Of a DNA stretch of 64,000 nt, positions 11,916 to 37,099 are shown in pieces. Location: assembly GCA_003260075.1 (NCBI GenBank), contig QLIY01000344.1, positions 76,637 to 140,636 on the forward strand, written 5' to 3'. This DNA is from Phallusia mammillata (taxonomy: Eukaryota; Chordata; Ascidiacea; Phlebobranchia; Ascidiidae). How positions within the stretch are numbered: the stretch's first letter is position 1; every line of letters starts with the position of its first letter. The position numbers and the translations under genes are program-made. The notes below the pieces were generated by a model, which saw only the letters and a list, made by a program, of their open reading frames with translations, had not been told where the DNA came from and did no database searches.

Positions 11916-14900
11916 TCACTTTTTGATTTTCTTTGCTGTGTCCCTAACCGAAGGGACAGTTTTTGTTTCTGAATTTGCAACAGTTTTGGATTCTTCAGCT
12001 GATGTGCTGGGCCCTTTACGTGGCGTGGTTGGGGCTTTTACTTTGTTGTCACCATTAGTGCTTTGATCCGATGGTCCTTTGGGAGTGCCAGGTGTATTGT
12101 CACTATTGGATACTGTTGATCGTGGTGTGCTTACTGCTGATTTGGTACCTGAACTGTTGCCATTACCGTTGCTGGGTTTAGCTTTAACAAGTTGTTTGGT
12201 GTTTTGTCTTGGAGTGCCTTCAGAAGTCGACTGTTTCTGACTGTCGCTCGTGGTATCTTTTTGAGGCTGTGAATTTTGTTGTGATCCAGACTTTCTTGGA
12301 GTTGTTGGTGCTTTGTCAGCATCCGATTTGGCTTTTGCTTGTTGTTGGATCTTAACTGTTGACGGTCGCCTTCCAGGTGATTTTAATGCTCCGTCGTTTT
12401 GGTTATCATTATCGTTTGTGTGGCAAGATGAGGCGGTGATGCCAGTGGGTACTGACTTAATCACGACGTGACGACCACTGGCGCATCGTTGAACTTTGAC
12501 CTCCTTCTTTTCTTGCGGTGGACGTTTTGAACCTTTTACCCTGGTAGCGAACAACATGCATTATAATAACCATTTGTGCTTCGTTTTTTTTCCTACGCTA
12601 CTTACTTCATTTCCATCATGGTCTTGTAATATTCCATTTGTTCAGAAACCTTGCGCAGTTTGGATTCCATCGCATCTCTCTCGCGCGACACCATGCGGAT
12701 TTGCTCTTCATCTTTTTTGCTCTTTCGCTCGCGTTTGTTGATCTCCCGACCCTTGAGGTTTACTTGCTTCTTTAGATCGTCGACCTGGATTGATATAATC
12801 ATAGTTGTAGCCTATTTGTACTAATTATCTGGTACTATTTAACATAAGCTTTGCTTAAAAGTGGAGTTCAAACCTCTTGCTGTGCGTTTTTCAACTTTCC
12901 TTGGGCGCTTGTGAGCTCGTTTTGATTGACTGCTAGAGATTCCTCTGCCATGCGAAGTGCTTCATGTACATTCTGCAAATTACGTATGTAATCAACTGAG
13001 TATTTATTTTTGCATGTGGCAAAATGTATTTTACGATATGACTACCTTGTCAAGCTGATCATCGGTCTGCGTTCCCCGTCTCACAGTAACTTTGTCCATA
13101 AGTTTAATTTTCGATTCAAGCTTAGCAATTTTTCTCTTCATATCCTGGTGTATTTTGTTGGCTTTCTTAGAATTCTGCTGAATCTAAGACAATAAACAGA
13201 CCCTATTAAAGTCGATAAACGATCGATAAATTCTGTGATTGACAACAGTAAGGTTTTAGGCACGCGATGCCTATTGCTTTCAATATCTTTAGATTCACAA
13301 ATTCCCTACTTGGTGATTTCCTTGTTTTAGAGCATCGTGGTCTTCCCTTAAGGAACGATGTTTCTGCTGAAGATCACTTAACTTTTGCTGCAATTCGAAC
13401 TCTTTAAAGACAAATCTAAATCGAAAACATTTATTTATCAATCACAAGTTTCCATGAAACCCATTCACAAAATGTACTTGTCTTTTTCTTTCTGCATTTT
13501 GTCTCTTTCGTCTCCCAAAGCGCGGAGTTCGTCTTTCAGATGTTTAACGAGTTTTGCTTGGCCTTGCACCCCAGCAATAAACTTTTCTCTCTCTTTGCGG
13601 AGCATTCTCCATTCAGCAACAATGTCGGCCAGTAGCAAACCCCTCACCTCGTTCAGATCTATGTCCCGGTCCACAATCTAAACCGGTGTAGTTTAAAATG
13701 TAGCGTGGTCATAGGCGCCGAGTTTTACAAAAATGCAAGGTGGCGGACATAAAATATGACGTCACTTTATGTGACGTCACTAAAGCGTGCAACCACAAGA
13801 ACTCAAATTCAAAGCCAAATAAACGTTTCATAGAAATAACGTTTAATTCGCAAATGCAACACGTTGCTGTAACGTTTATCATTGGTTTAGCAACGTTTGT
13901 ACACAACAATGGCCCAACATTCACTGGCAGACAATTGTGTTTTTGTCGTCATAAACAAAGCACTAACAGGTTGCAGTTTTAAGCCACGTTTTGTGTCTGT
14001 ATCGCCAGCACGTTTGTTTTAAAGCAAAATTGTTCATAATTTTCTTCAGATTTGACGATATTTCGTATGTAACCGCTACAAACTAACCAACATATCCACG
14101 GTGGCCGCCACCGTGCTTTAAAAACCCAAGGTGGCGGCGACACCCCGCCACCGCCTATTCGGCGCCTATGAGCGTGGTATAGTTTAGGTTTTAACTTAAC
14201 TGTCAATAAAGATACAAATAAGCGCATATCAGTTGGCTTAAAAAACGCAGTTACCGGTGCTAAGGTGTTCATCAGTTTCGTCGGGGTGGCAAATATGTCT
14301 GCTGCAGGCATCTAAAAACGACAAAAGAAACTTTAAAATCACAATTATAAACAAACAAAGTATCGGGATCAAACTTTTTAAAAATTACAATAACTTAAGG
14401 TTACGATTTGTACCTCATCGCTGGAGGAGCATCTTTCATTGGACATAGAATTCGTTCTCGATCTTTCTTCGACATGTTCTGTGCGACCGTCATCATTAAA
14501 CACATTGTCCGCTTGTTTTGGCTCTAGATCTGTCAAGTTTTCGCCCTCCGGAGGCAGTCGTTCCCTATCAGGCTCATGGTACTCTGGTTCTTCATTTATC
14601 TCCTCCTTTGTAGAATGTCTTCTGTCTTCGGGGGTTGGGCTCTCAGCACCAACGGCCTCTTGTTTTTGTCGGGCAAAGTCGTTAAGTGCTTTAGGGGTTG
14701 CCTCTGGCTCGATCTTAAAGTTGACATGCTTCTGAACGGGTGACGCTGAACTTTCACTTGCCTTTCGTACTCTCTTTATGGAACTGGGTGATGTTGGCTC
14801 GCGCTCTGTGCTCGGCGATCTTTCGTCTGCGTAAAGGTGAAAATAAAGTGCGATAGAATTGGTTTGCTCCTTGTTCTACTCGGTTTTGTTTGATTCATTT

Positions 14901-17011
14901 TTCTATCGTAATGTTGGCCAAATTACTTATATGTCTTACCTCTCTTTTTGTGTGGTTTTGAAATGTCGCTAACATTGTCTTCTTGTGTTTCAGACATTGT
15001 CGATGGCGTCGGAGTTCTTCGCGGACTTCCACCTCTGTGCAAAATAAAACAAAGTGTTTTCGTCACGTTTATTTTGCACCATCTATAACCACAAAACGAA
15101 AAGATTGTTGCCAAAATATCAACAAAACTTGCAAACCATGTATTTAAAAAAAAAAACTTTTTTAAATTAGGCGGCTTTTGTCGAAAAATGTTGATGCAGA
15201 TCTTTAGAATTTTATGAGAACATACTTTCGCAGAATTTGTGATTGATTTCTTTTTTGCATTGATTTCATTTTTGACTGACTTTTTCATAGCTAAACAAAA
15301 ACCACTCTACATTGATTTCATTTTTGACTGGCTTTTTCATAGCTAAACAAACCATTTTTGACTGGCATAAAAAATTTTACTTGCCTGAGATTGCGATTGC
15401 TTGTGCTTCCAGGTTGGTCTTGTGCTTCACTCGCAGCAAGTTGGGTTCTGAACGCTGCCAGTCGCTTCTTTTCCTTCTCGAGCCGCTCCGCCTCCTCCAA
15501 CGTCCTGGCAGCTTCCTCCAGCAAGGGGTCGTCTTTATCCTCCGACTTTTTGGATCCCTTCTTGCTCTTCCTGCAGACAAAACCTAAAGTAAATAGTGAT
15601 GCTCAATTGTATCAAAATTTCGATGGGAGTTGTTTTCATTGTTTCGAATCTTTCCACAGCAATCAAAACAGCACGAATCGTCAATTGACGTATTACCCAT
15701 TGTTCCCGGCGTTTGGAGAATCCTGTTGTTGACTCGGTGCGGTGTTGACTGTACGTTTCTTGTGCATTTGTGCGCGCAATTTACTTTTCATATTGGAACT
15801 GGCATTGGTCCGGTGGTCGGCGTTAGACCTGCTGTTACCCGAATGCCCCGGTGCTGGTCGCTTTGTCTCCGTTGGTGGAGGCTGCTGAGCAAGTTGTTCC
15901 TGTCGAAAGAGTAACAATTTAGCTTTATAGCTCCATAACGGTTCTTCAATTAATAATGTTCCAGAAACTATTTTTTATTCCACATACTTAACGACAACAT
16001 TAAAAAAAAATTGGCTAGCGTATTTAGGCGTATCACATTTCGCATTTGAAGGGGGGGGGGTAGAAAATATTTTTTATTTCACATACTTAACGACAACATT
16101 TAAAAAAAATTGGCTAGCGTATTTAGGCGTATCACATTTCGCATTTGAAATTTGAGCTGATGGTGTGATGATTCATGTATCATATACGAGACACTTTGAA
16201 CAAATCAATACAAATTGTAACATCACACTGGGACTCTTAATTGTGGGTCGCTGTAACCAGTGTCAAGCGTATTGGGGGGGGGGGACATATACGAGACACT
16301 TTGAACAAATCAATACAAATTGTAACATCATACTGGGACTCTTAATTGTGGGTCGCTGTAACCAGTGTCAAGCGTATTGTAGCACTGTATATAGAATAAA
16401 TAGTTGAACTAACCTGTCGTAACTTTTCTTGCTCTTCCTGCATCTTTACCTGCTCTTCGTGAACTTTTGCAAGTTCGAACAAGGCACCAAATGCGCGCTT
16501 CCCTTCAGGAGAAACAAGAAATCCAAGCAGAGCAACCCGTTTTTCATAATCCGTTTCCCATTCCTAACCGAAAATAAGTTACGTTTTGTATGACTGTTTT
16601 ATTATAAATACTATATCCAAAGAGCTTAAAAGTTTGATTTGTTATGGTTGTTTTATCCAGTCTTTTATATTGTTTTCAGACACTGATGGTGTTTGTAAAA
16701 GCGAAATGCATTTGTCTAAATTTTCACGCTAAATTTTCTTGTTATGGTTGGTTGATAAAGTGTGACAACCAATAGCCTATATAACTACATATTACAGTTA
16801 AATAGTTATCAATAAAAAACAACAACAATCGATCTACCTTCATGTCATCCAAGACCTCCTTGCTCATCATTTTTGTTTGTCTCAATCTTCCCAGAACTCG
16901 GTCCACTCCCAACTGCTCCACCAGGTTCATGATTGCTTCCAACTTTTCCTGTTTTTGTTTCGAAAGGGGGGGGGGGAACTTTTCCTGTTTTTGTTTCGAA
17001 AGCCGCACCAT
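11916..17011 (-). CDS. large coiled-coil protein with basic TPR/K-rich tail, unrecognised
   Basis: Thirteen exons: 17011-16838, 16563-16414, 15899-15697, 15570-15385, 15034-14940, 14826-14414, 14311-14255, 13677-13478, 13415-13310, 13183-13046, 12972-12874, 12784-12606, 12540-11916. All phases agree and give about 862 residues once a 36-bp assembly insertion in exon 1 is discounted. The N-terminal 100 residues are helical and folded-looking (NLVEQLGVDRVLGRLRQ; VSPEGKRAFGALFELAKVHE). A low-complexity Gln/Pro and acidic middle follows. Residues from about 415 to 650 form a long heptad-rich coiled coil. The last 200 residues are Ser/Thr/Lys-rich with repeated TPRK or TPK motifs and end in KKIKK. 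A cytoskeletal or centrosomal scaffold is a guess from this build. The start ATG at 17011 follows a possible acceptor, so a 5' exon may exist. Exon 4 uses a GC donor. Confidence 0.75.
13710..14170. mobile_element. hAT-type MITE with 8-bp target-site duplication
   Basis: The ends are inverted repeats (CATAGGCGCCGA at the left, TCGGCGCCTATG at the right). The element is flanked on both sides by AGCGTGGT (13702-13709 and 14171-14178), the 8-bp duplication expected for hAT transposition. It is 461 bp with no transposase and lies in the intron between exons 7 and 8 of the coiled-coil gene. The inner part contains two TGACGTCA-type sites (near 13757 and 13772). Confidence 0.85.
16051..16060. other. 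ten-G assembly join
   Basis: Ten G between near-identical copies of about 82 bp (about 15969-16050 and 16066-16149) in an intron of the coiled-coil gene. Confidence 0.85.
16274..16284. other. ten-G assembly join
   Basis: Ten added G after a native G, between copies 16181-16273 and 16286-16378. Confidence 0.85.
16966..16976. other. ten-G assembly join inside a coding exon
   Basis: Ten added G after a native G, between copies 16941-16966 and 16977-17002. The join adds 36 bp in frame to exon 1 of the coiled-coil gene and creates a false PPP stretch. Confidence 0.9.
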
Positions 17012-18209
17012 CTTGCTTCCGAGCGGCTTTGCCAAATACTAGTGTTATTAAAAACTATTCTAAATAGCTGTTTAACCAACTAGAATAAAAAAGACTCGTA
17101 AAAACCTTTTACAAGACTGGACATATCATGTTTGGATTTTCCAACCTGATTTAGTCTGTTTTAAACTTTCACTACACATGTTCCGGCAAAAAACGAGGCT
17201 GTGTTGAGATACGACTATGCACAATACAGAAACAGATCGAGGCATGCTAAATCAACTGTGCACTTTTATGTGAGTGGACTGTGTATCTCGTAGTCCAACA
17301 AGTTTGAGTGCCAAAATATTTACACCCAGCGATTTGCTGTATGGTATCCGTGTAAACTGACACGCGATGAAATGTTGTCGGACGATGGCGAAACAATGTG
17401 TTTAAAATCCGCCACGCACGCTCCAATCGTGCTTACGTGATACCTGCTTTTGTGGCGAGTTCCGCGACCGCGGCAACATGTCTATGTCGTAGTCGGGTTT
17501 CACATCCGACGAAATCTGCTCATATCATTTCGCAATTAGCGTATCGCGAGCCCTGTTCATGCCACGGATCATTGTAAGTAAAACGTAGGGTTACCGCCAA
17601 ACGGGGCCCAAGAGTATTTCTTGTTCTGTCGGAATGTATCTACCCAACTTGCTGCCGACCAATTTTCGCCGTTTCGATACATGGGGTAACGCTTGGGCTA
17701 AAGGTGAATGTTGTTGGTTATTGCGTGTCCGCTGTAAGTAACTGATCGTGGGATGTCTTTCTTGTGACGAATGTTGGTTTACATAAATATGGAAGTAATT
17801 CTTTGCGATCCAACATTATTTACAAAGCTCCACGAAAAGCACGGTTTCTGACAAACATAAACATTTTGGTAAGAATTATTCTTCTCGTTACAAAAATATG
17901 AAATGTTGTTGCAGGATTTTTTATGTAGTTTTTTGTATAATTTTGCCATAATTTATTCGGCCTTTAATATTAAGGTTTTATATTTTACGTGTTTGGTGTT
18001 CTTTGCTCATCCAATTTAAACAAAGCTGGATAAGCGTGCGGAAATTTGACCAAATATCGTGTTCACAACTTCACGCTTGTTGTTTGTTTGTTGTCAATTC
18101 TGTTATTCTTGTTGTCGAGTGATTTTATGCGGTCATGTCTTGAAGTTTCCACTATTCCCAGATACCCGAACAACCACAAATAAACAGACTTTTTAAAACT
18201 CAACACAAT
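17012..18209. promoter_or_regulatory. divergent spacer between coiled-coil gene and ERCC8
   Basis: About 1.2 kb separates two start codons on opposite strands, so both promoters probably lie here. No gene was recognised. No specific promoter element could be assigned by eye. Confidence 0.4.
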
Positions 18210-31256
<13,047 letters not shown>

Positions 31257-31496
31257 GGTTGGTATCGTTGTTTGTTACGGCTTTTGTTTGAACCATTGTG
31301 AAATATATTTACTCCCAAATGGAGTTGATTTGCGATTTTGTTTCGTAGTAAGTCTACAAAAATCATTGGTTATAAATATAATCTTGGCAGACTAAGTTTA
31401 ATAATAATCGTAAATCCCAATCGTAACCTTACAATTAGAAAGTTTCCTAATTGTTTTGCTGCTTTAACCCCATCGGTTTGTGGATTACCTAATATG

Positions 31497-31502
31497 AATA
31501 AA
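31497..31502 (+). terminator. polyadenylation signal AATAAA for ERCC8
   Basis: AATAAA 241 bases after the ERCC8 stop codon, the first clear one on this strand. Confidence 0.5.
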
Positions 31503-33284
31503 GTTGAAAATGAAAATATATAGCTTTTTATTTATATTTCAGAAAGCTTGAAGCTTATATGATGATGAAATCACTTGAAGGGCTACAACAGGCATAGTGC
31601 GTGGTGGAAGTTCGGTTTTTCAGAGAGTCCTTGCAGCATGGATGCCGACGGTTTTGTGAGCGAAGTTTGAAGAATCATTTGGGATACTTTTAGCAATGCA
31701 TGGTTGTTGTGTTGTCTGGTGCGCCAATAAAATACACTCAACTTCTTAATGTTATGTGGAGATTTGTTCATGAAAATAATACTCCAAGACACTATGGAAC
31801 AGCTCCAATTATACAACGGGAACATGTCACATACATTTTACTTCTATGTGAAAGCAGATTGCCTTGAAGCAAGCACTTATAATTGCGGTGAAATGCCGCG
31901 CAAAGTTTAGAATGTGACATGTTCTATATTTGTATTAAACAAAACCCAATACACTTTTTTACCCATAGCGTAGCAGTAGCCATTTAACTACGCCACAAAC
32001 AGTTTTTTTTTCTATTTCCAAAGCCTCGGTTTATTGCCCAACGACATACCACATCTTGTACAGCACCGCCCAAAGCAAACATTGCACTGCAAACTATCCA
32101 ATTAATCCTCGCAAGCTATACGTAATTTTATCATACGAACTCGGACGATGATTCGTCAATATTTGAAGTCCGCATGTCGGTTTCTGACCCCTACGCAATT
32201 GGGCCGTTGTAAATGTGTAAGCTCGACTATTTTACGACTCTAAAAAAAGTTCGCTGACATATTATATCTACACGTTATAGTCTGATAGTTCAGCCACTGC
32301 ACAGCTATATAAATGTATATTTTTTTGGTTTTTAAAATGGTCAGATTTTTTAAAAACCATTTGTGCTTTCCAAGTCGCATCTTAATGTAATGGTATCGCC
32401 GCCCTGCAGTTGTTGAATTTACCAAATCCACCACTTCTTCTCGGGCATCTGATGCAACTCGATAATAAATGAATACACTAAATTGCTGGAACGCACATAA
32501 AACAAGCAGGGATATACTCCCGTTTTAAAGATTTCCAAGCTCGTACAGTGATCACTGATCATAGGGTTAATATTTTTCAGGCATAGAACTCCATATTATA
32601 GTAAAAACCCAAACACTTCGAATGTAATGCGAATAAGAAAGTAGTGTTTTGAAAATCTCGCTTTTCAGATTGTAAATTTTAAATAAAAAAATTGCAACAC
32701 TTAAAGTGCAGCTATCGATCTGATATGAAGTGTATTGATGGTCGTCTATATTCTGAAACGGAGTGATGACTGCTTTTTCCTTATATTCTAGAATTTGGAA
32801 AGTAAAACCTTTTAGGTCGTACGATGTAAGTGTCGCAAGGGTTGTTCGTTCTATTCACAAGCGCGTTTCCTCATAACGTTTTGTAATTTCTAGTGATCGT
32901 GCGGGTATTTCGTTTCTGCCGCGAAATGGCAGTATATATTTCAAGTAAAACAAATTGGGTTGCTGGACGTTGAAATTAATTTGGTGAGTTTACATATTTA
33001 CGTAACAAGTAACGCAATTTCAAATTTATAATTCCTAGCTCAAGCAGAGTCAATTATGGTTTTTAATGAAAACAGCAGTAGTTTTGTGCCAAGTTATATC
33101 TTTAAATACGAATCTCCGCGTTTTAAATTGGCAAACAATTAGCTTTTGTGCCATTGTTGAGCTAATGGCGGAGTTACAGTCTGCACCATAGGGACCAATG
33201 CTAATCTTTAAAATGGAAATGAAAAATTAAAATCGCTTGCTGTTTATGACCATCACAAACTAGACGATTATTCTCCTTTATGAA

Positions 33285-33620
33285 TTATTCAACAGCCCTC
33301 GTTTTTCTACATCGTGGACATTTAACTTTTTGTATAAGTCTTGTTATTGTGAAGAAAAGAGTTGAAGTTCGTCCATTTAAGTAACATATCCAGCCCAAAC
33401 CTACAAAACGCAAAAAGTCTGGTTGTTCAAAATCAAAATGTAAGCTATTGCTGCCAGACATAATATCAAGTGTATAGAGCTCTTCTGGCAAGTCTAGTTT
33501 TTCAAATGGAATTTTTAGCTTCTCACAAAACGCTTTTATCCTTCTCCAGCAGTTCATGACAAAGGTTTTGCCATGTTGCACGGAACGCTTCAAAAAAGCA
33601 AGGCCTGTGGGTTGGAACGG
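33285..33620 (-). CDS. protein-like open frame, unassigned fragment
   Basis: The frame is open for 112 codons between a stop near 33623 and the TAA at 33285, with no ATG near its start. The first 60 residues have a soluble-protein composition (RSVQHGKTFVMNCWRRIKAF, then EKLKIPFEKLDLPEELYTLD); the rest is less convincing. It could be an exon, a retroposed fragment or chance. I do not recognise it. Confidence 0.25.
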   Translation of the reverse strand, partial: PFQPTGLAFLKRSVQHGKTFVMNCWRRIKAFCEKLKIPFEKLDLPEELYTLDIMSGSNSLHFDFEQPDFLRFVGLGWICYLNGRTSTLFFTITRLIQKVKCPRCRKTRAVE

Positions 33621-35496
33621 TCACGGTCCAACTGCATCCAATCGGCCCGTCTTGCCACAATGCACTTGTTAGCTGCTCAAAAATCAGCCAGGTGTTCCTG
33701 CACGCATTTAGTCTTATAAAGGCCTTTCGCGACGCAGCGTAAAGGTTGTGGAATTAGTTTAAGATTTGGTACGGTATGTGGGGCGTGTACTATACGAACT
33801 TTATCTCTCGTTATCTTGGTTAAATAACAACTTCGCCTTTTTTGATCGACGAGTTTCTTGTCTGTTTTATCAACTGCAGCAATTTGTTGATTGATAACAA
33901 TATTCAACAGGCAGGAGAAAGGAGTAAATTTGGAAACAGGCTTCAGGCTTTTTGAAAAGTGGAAAATGTTTTCAAATTACTTTTCTTAAACGCAGATAAA
34001 ACGCTTTGGAGTTTCAATGCATAAATTAGTCATTTCCGAATTAAAAGAACATTTCCTCTCATGGAGCATTATAAAAATGTTTCAGGCAATTTGTGGTTTT
34101 AATAATGTTACTTTGCGTGCCCTTAAAGAGCTTTGGTATTTCAAATAACTTCAATAGTTTCGTGCAGAAATAACTTTTCAAAGAAGTGTATGAAGAAAGC
34201 CAAACAAAGAAAAACAATCGCCCACAAAATAGAAACCGCGCAGCTATAAAAATAAACAGACGCGCAGTGAAACAATGGCCTAACGCGAATAACAGCAGAA
34301 TTGACCTGGTTGGCTTGTACCTCGTCACGAGCAAGTTATCACAGAAAACGAAATGGTTACAGTTGATTGACAATGCGAAACGTCGGTGTGCAGACGTTTA
34401 CGTGGAATCGTGCGCAACATTTCACGCCACGGAAGAAGAAATCCTGCTTAATTTTAGCCGCAAATGTTATCATTGTTTCTGCGTTCTTCTTGTAATTCGT
34501 TGAAGAGATTTTCCTGAACACTAACATTATTATTTTAGATTTGTCGCTTTCGTAAGTCAGATTTGTAACAGTCAGTGTTCCAAGCCAAAGAAGTATTTCA
34601 AATACATCTTTAGTTTCAATAAGAATTACCATAAACTAAAAATAGATTTAACTTGTGCCACTTCTTTTGTAGATCTTATAAATGTATAAAATTACGGATA
34701 ACTTTAATGTGGGTTAACAAAAGGCCGTTTGTGTTTCGATTTCCGCAGGCAACAATAGTCCTTTGTTGCAGTATTTCCGATTTAGAGGTGAAATGACAGA
34801 GATTAATATGTGAGACGTGTTTCAGTTTAGCTTTGTTTCCTATTAGACACTGCAGCATTTTACAATGGTGACGTTTAATGGGCACTTCGCCAGTTTTGGC
34901 TTGGTGCATTTGCTGTTTATATTGGAAGTGTTCCGGTACAACTGTGTTCATGCTTTTGTCAATATTACATGTGCATTTGGTGGTATACCCACAAATACCG
35001 CTATAATATAAGAACATGTCATGCACCCACTTCATTGTAGAATATGTAGTTGACAGCAACTTGGGTCGTTCATTTCTATCGATTGGCATGCGGGAAAATG
35101 ACGCGCACCATATGTGTAACGCTTACGGGCAATTTAACAGATCTGTTACGGAGTATAACGCTTATCTTCTTCAGTGGCGTTCATCTGACACCACGCATTT
35201 GGAACCGCAGTTCTGTCGAGTTCAGTTATATTAGTTGCTGGTTATATTAGTTTTCAGCCTGTGGCATGCATAGCACCGGTGATATTTCAAAACTTTCAGG
35301 CTGTCCACCAGGACGACTGAAGAAAGCGTTTAGGGCAGCAGACTTTACGTCTTATGTATATCTTATGAAGATACGGATTCTGCCTTGGAAAAGTCAGCAA
35401 TTGCAGTTTAGGGCCTCGAAAGGTTTTACTCGCTTGAATGAAAATAAATCTCTCTATATATATGAGAAGTCTACGACACATGAATGCTATAACGTT

Positions 35497-35506
35497 GGGG
35501 GGGGGG
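35497..35506. other. ten-G assembly join
   Basis: Ten G between copies of about 130 bp (about 35366-35496 and 35510-35646) with a handful of differences. Confidence 0.85.
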
Positions 35507-37099
35507 CTTTTATGTAGAAGATACGGATTCTGCCTTGGAAAAGTCAATAATTGCAGTTTAGGGCCTCGAAAGGTTTTAGTCGCTTGAATGAAAATATCTC
35601 TCTCTATATATATGAGAAGTCTACGACACATGAATGCTATAACGTTCCGATATAGTTATTTCCGCGGTTATAAATACATTTTCTTAGTGTTTAACAGAAA
35701 CTGTGCAGGACTTTGAAAGGGTACAGAAATTATACGTTTAGTTCACAAGCGAGAAGCATATCAAGCAATCAACTTAAACTATTTTGTAGACATTCCGTTT
35801 GCAGCCTCCGTTGGGTATAACTTGGCTCTTACAAGTAGTGCGCGATCAATAAGCCAATTCAGAACGCACAGCAGCCGATGGCTCGGGACAATTTGAAACT
35901 TGTTGCAGCAACTCATACGAAGCATGTGTCATAACCGGACGCTTTTCCGTTTACGTATCCTGGCTTCTGTATCAGCACGACTCGGTGTAACTTACAGGTG
36001 TTGATACACAAACAATACACGAACTGTAAAAGGAACCTAGCATTTTATAGAGCGAGGTATCGTTACTCATCACACTGGTTTATTATTGGAAGCGACAGCA
36101 CGCCAAAGACAGAGCACAAGGCAATGGTGACGCCACATCTAATCTGTGTCATTTATTTGTCGTTTCTCGCCAGGAGGCCAATGTATTTGTTTGCACTTGG
36201 TAGCCGAGTTATCGTTCCGGTGTTTAAATAACCTACAAAGCTCTGAACATCTCATAGAGTCGAGACATATATTCACGCATTCTTTTGCGCAATCAAACCT
36301 TCGACGCGGTGCAATTATACCATCCTCAGTAGATTCGGAAAGTAGCGCTTAGCTAGGTCGGATGTTACTATCAAATATATATTCAGAGCGTGGGCGTAAA
36401 TTGCCACACTAGAGATGCCATTTGTGCCGTGGCGCAGATTGTAGAAAGAATCGAGCAATTAGCATAGCAAGGTCTTGGTTTGTGCCACGCTCAATTGAAT
36501 CTAATAATGGATGCGAGGTGAAAGTGGTGACGCGGTCAGCTATTGTCATCGTTTTCCTGGATCAGCTTACTGCGTTGTGAGATTGGCGCCCTGATAGGGT
36601 TTGGATTACTGCGCTTTTCGACCAAACGATTTATACGATGTAGGTTAATTGCCTCAACCGAACATAATGTGGTGACTATGTGCTTTTTCAAGCCATGGTT
36701 TGGCCAAGAGCGTAAAATGGTTTACAATTTATTTTAAAATTCGACCTATTTTGGGTTTAAGAAAGTTTAACCTTTGGTAAGGTTTTATATAATAACTAAT
36801 TTATTGCATGTACTCGTGCATAACCTTTAGCGCGTGCGCAGAGGAGCCTGGGGGGCACGATTTTGCTTTGAAAAGGTCAAAAAGTTAAGCAAGACACAAC
36901 AAGCACAAAAAACGAGAATAAGTTTTTCACGTTTCTGCAAACAAAACAACGCGCGTCCAATTGGGCTGATCCAGAAACAGGACGTACATCGTAAACACAA
37001 TGATCGTATCTGATTCGAAATCCCTGGGGTAGGCGCCGTGAAGAGACTTCGAACGGGCCGATTTGCTTTTTGCTACTGCTGGAATGCGCTGCTGGGCAC

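Larger units (their letters stand above)
31257..37099. other. gene-poor region downstream of ERCC8
   Basis: AT-rich DNA without a confidently recognised exon. It contains the ERCC8 3' UTR, a minus-strand open frame of protein-like composition (33620-33285), another minus-strand open frame of 137 codons (35089-34676) with no recognised motif, and a duplicated stretch joined by ten G near 35.5 kb. Confidence 0.5.

Noticed and set aside
34676-35089. 137-codon minus-strand open frame starting with ATG
   Set aside because: Composition is not convincing and no domain was recognised; kept only as a remark in the gene-poor region.
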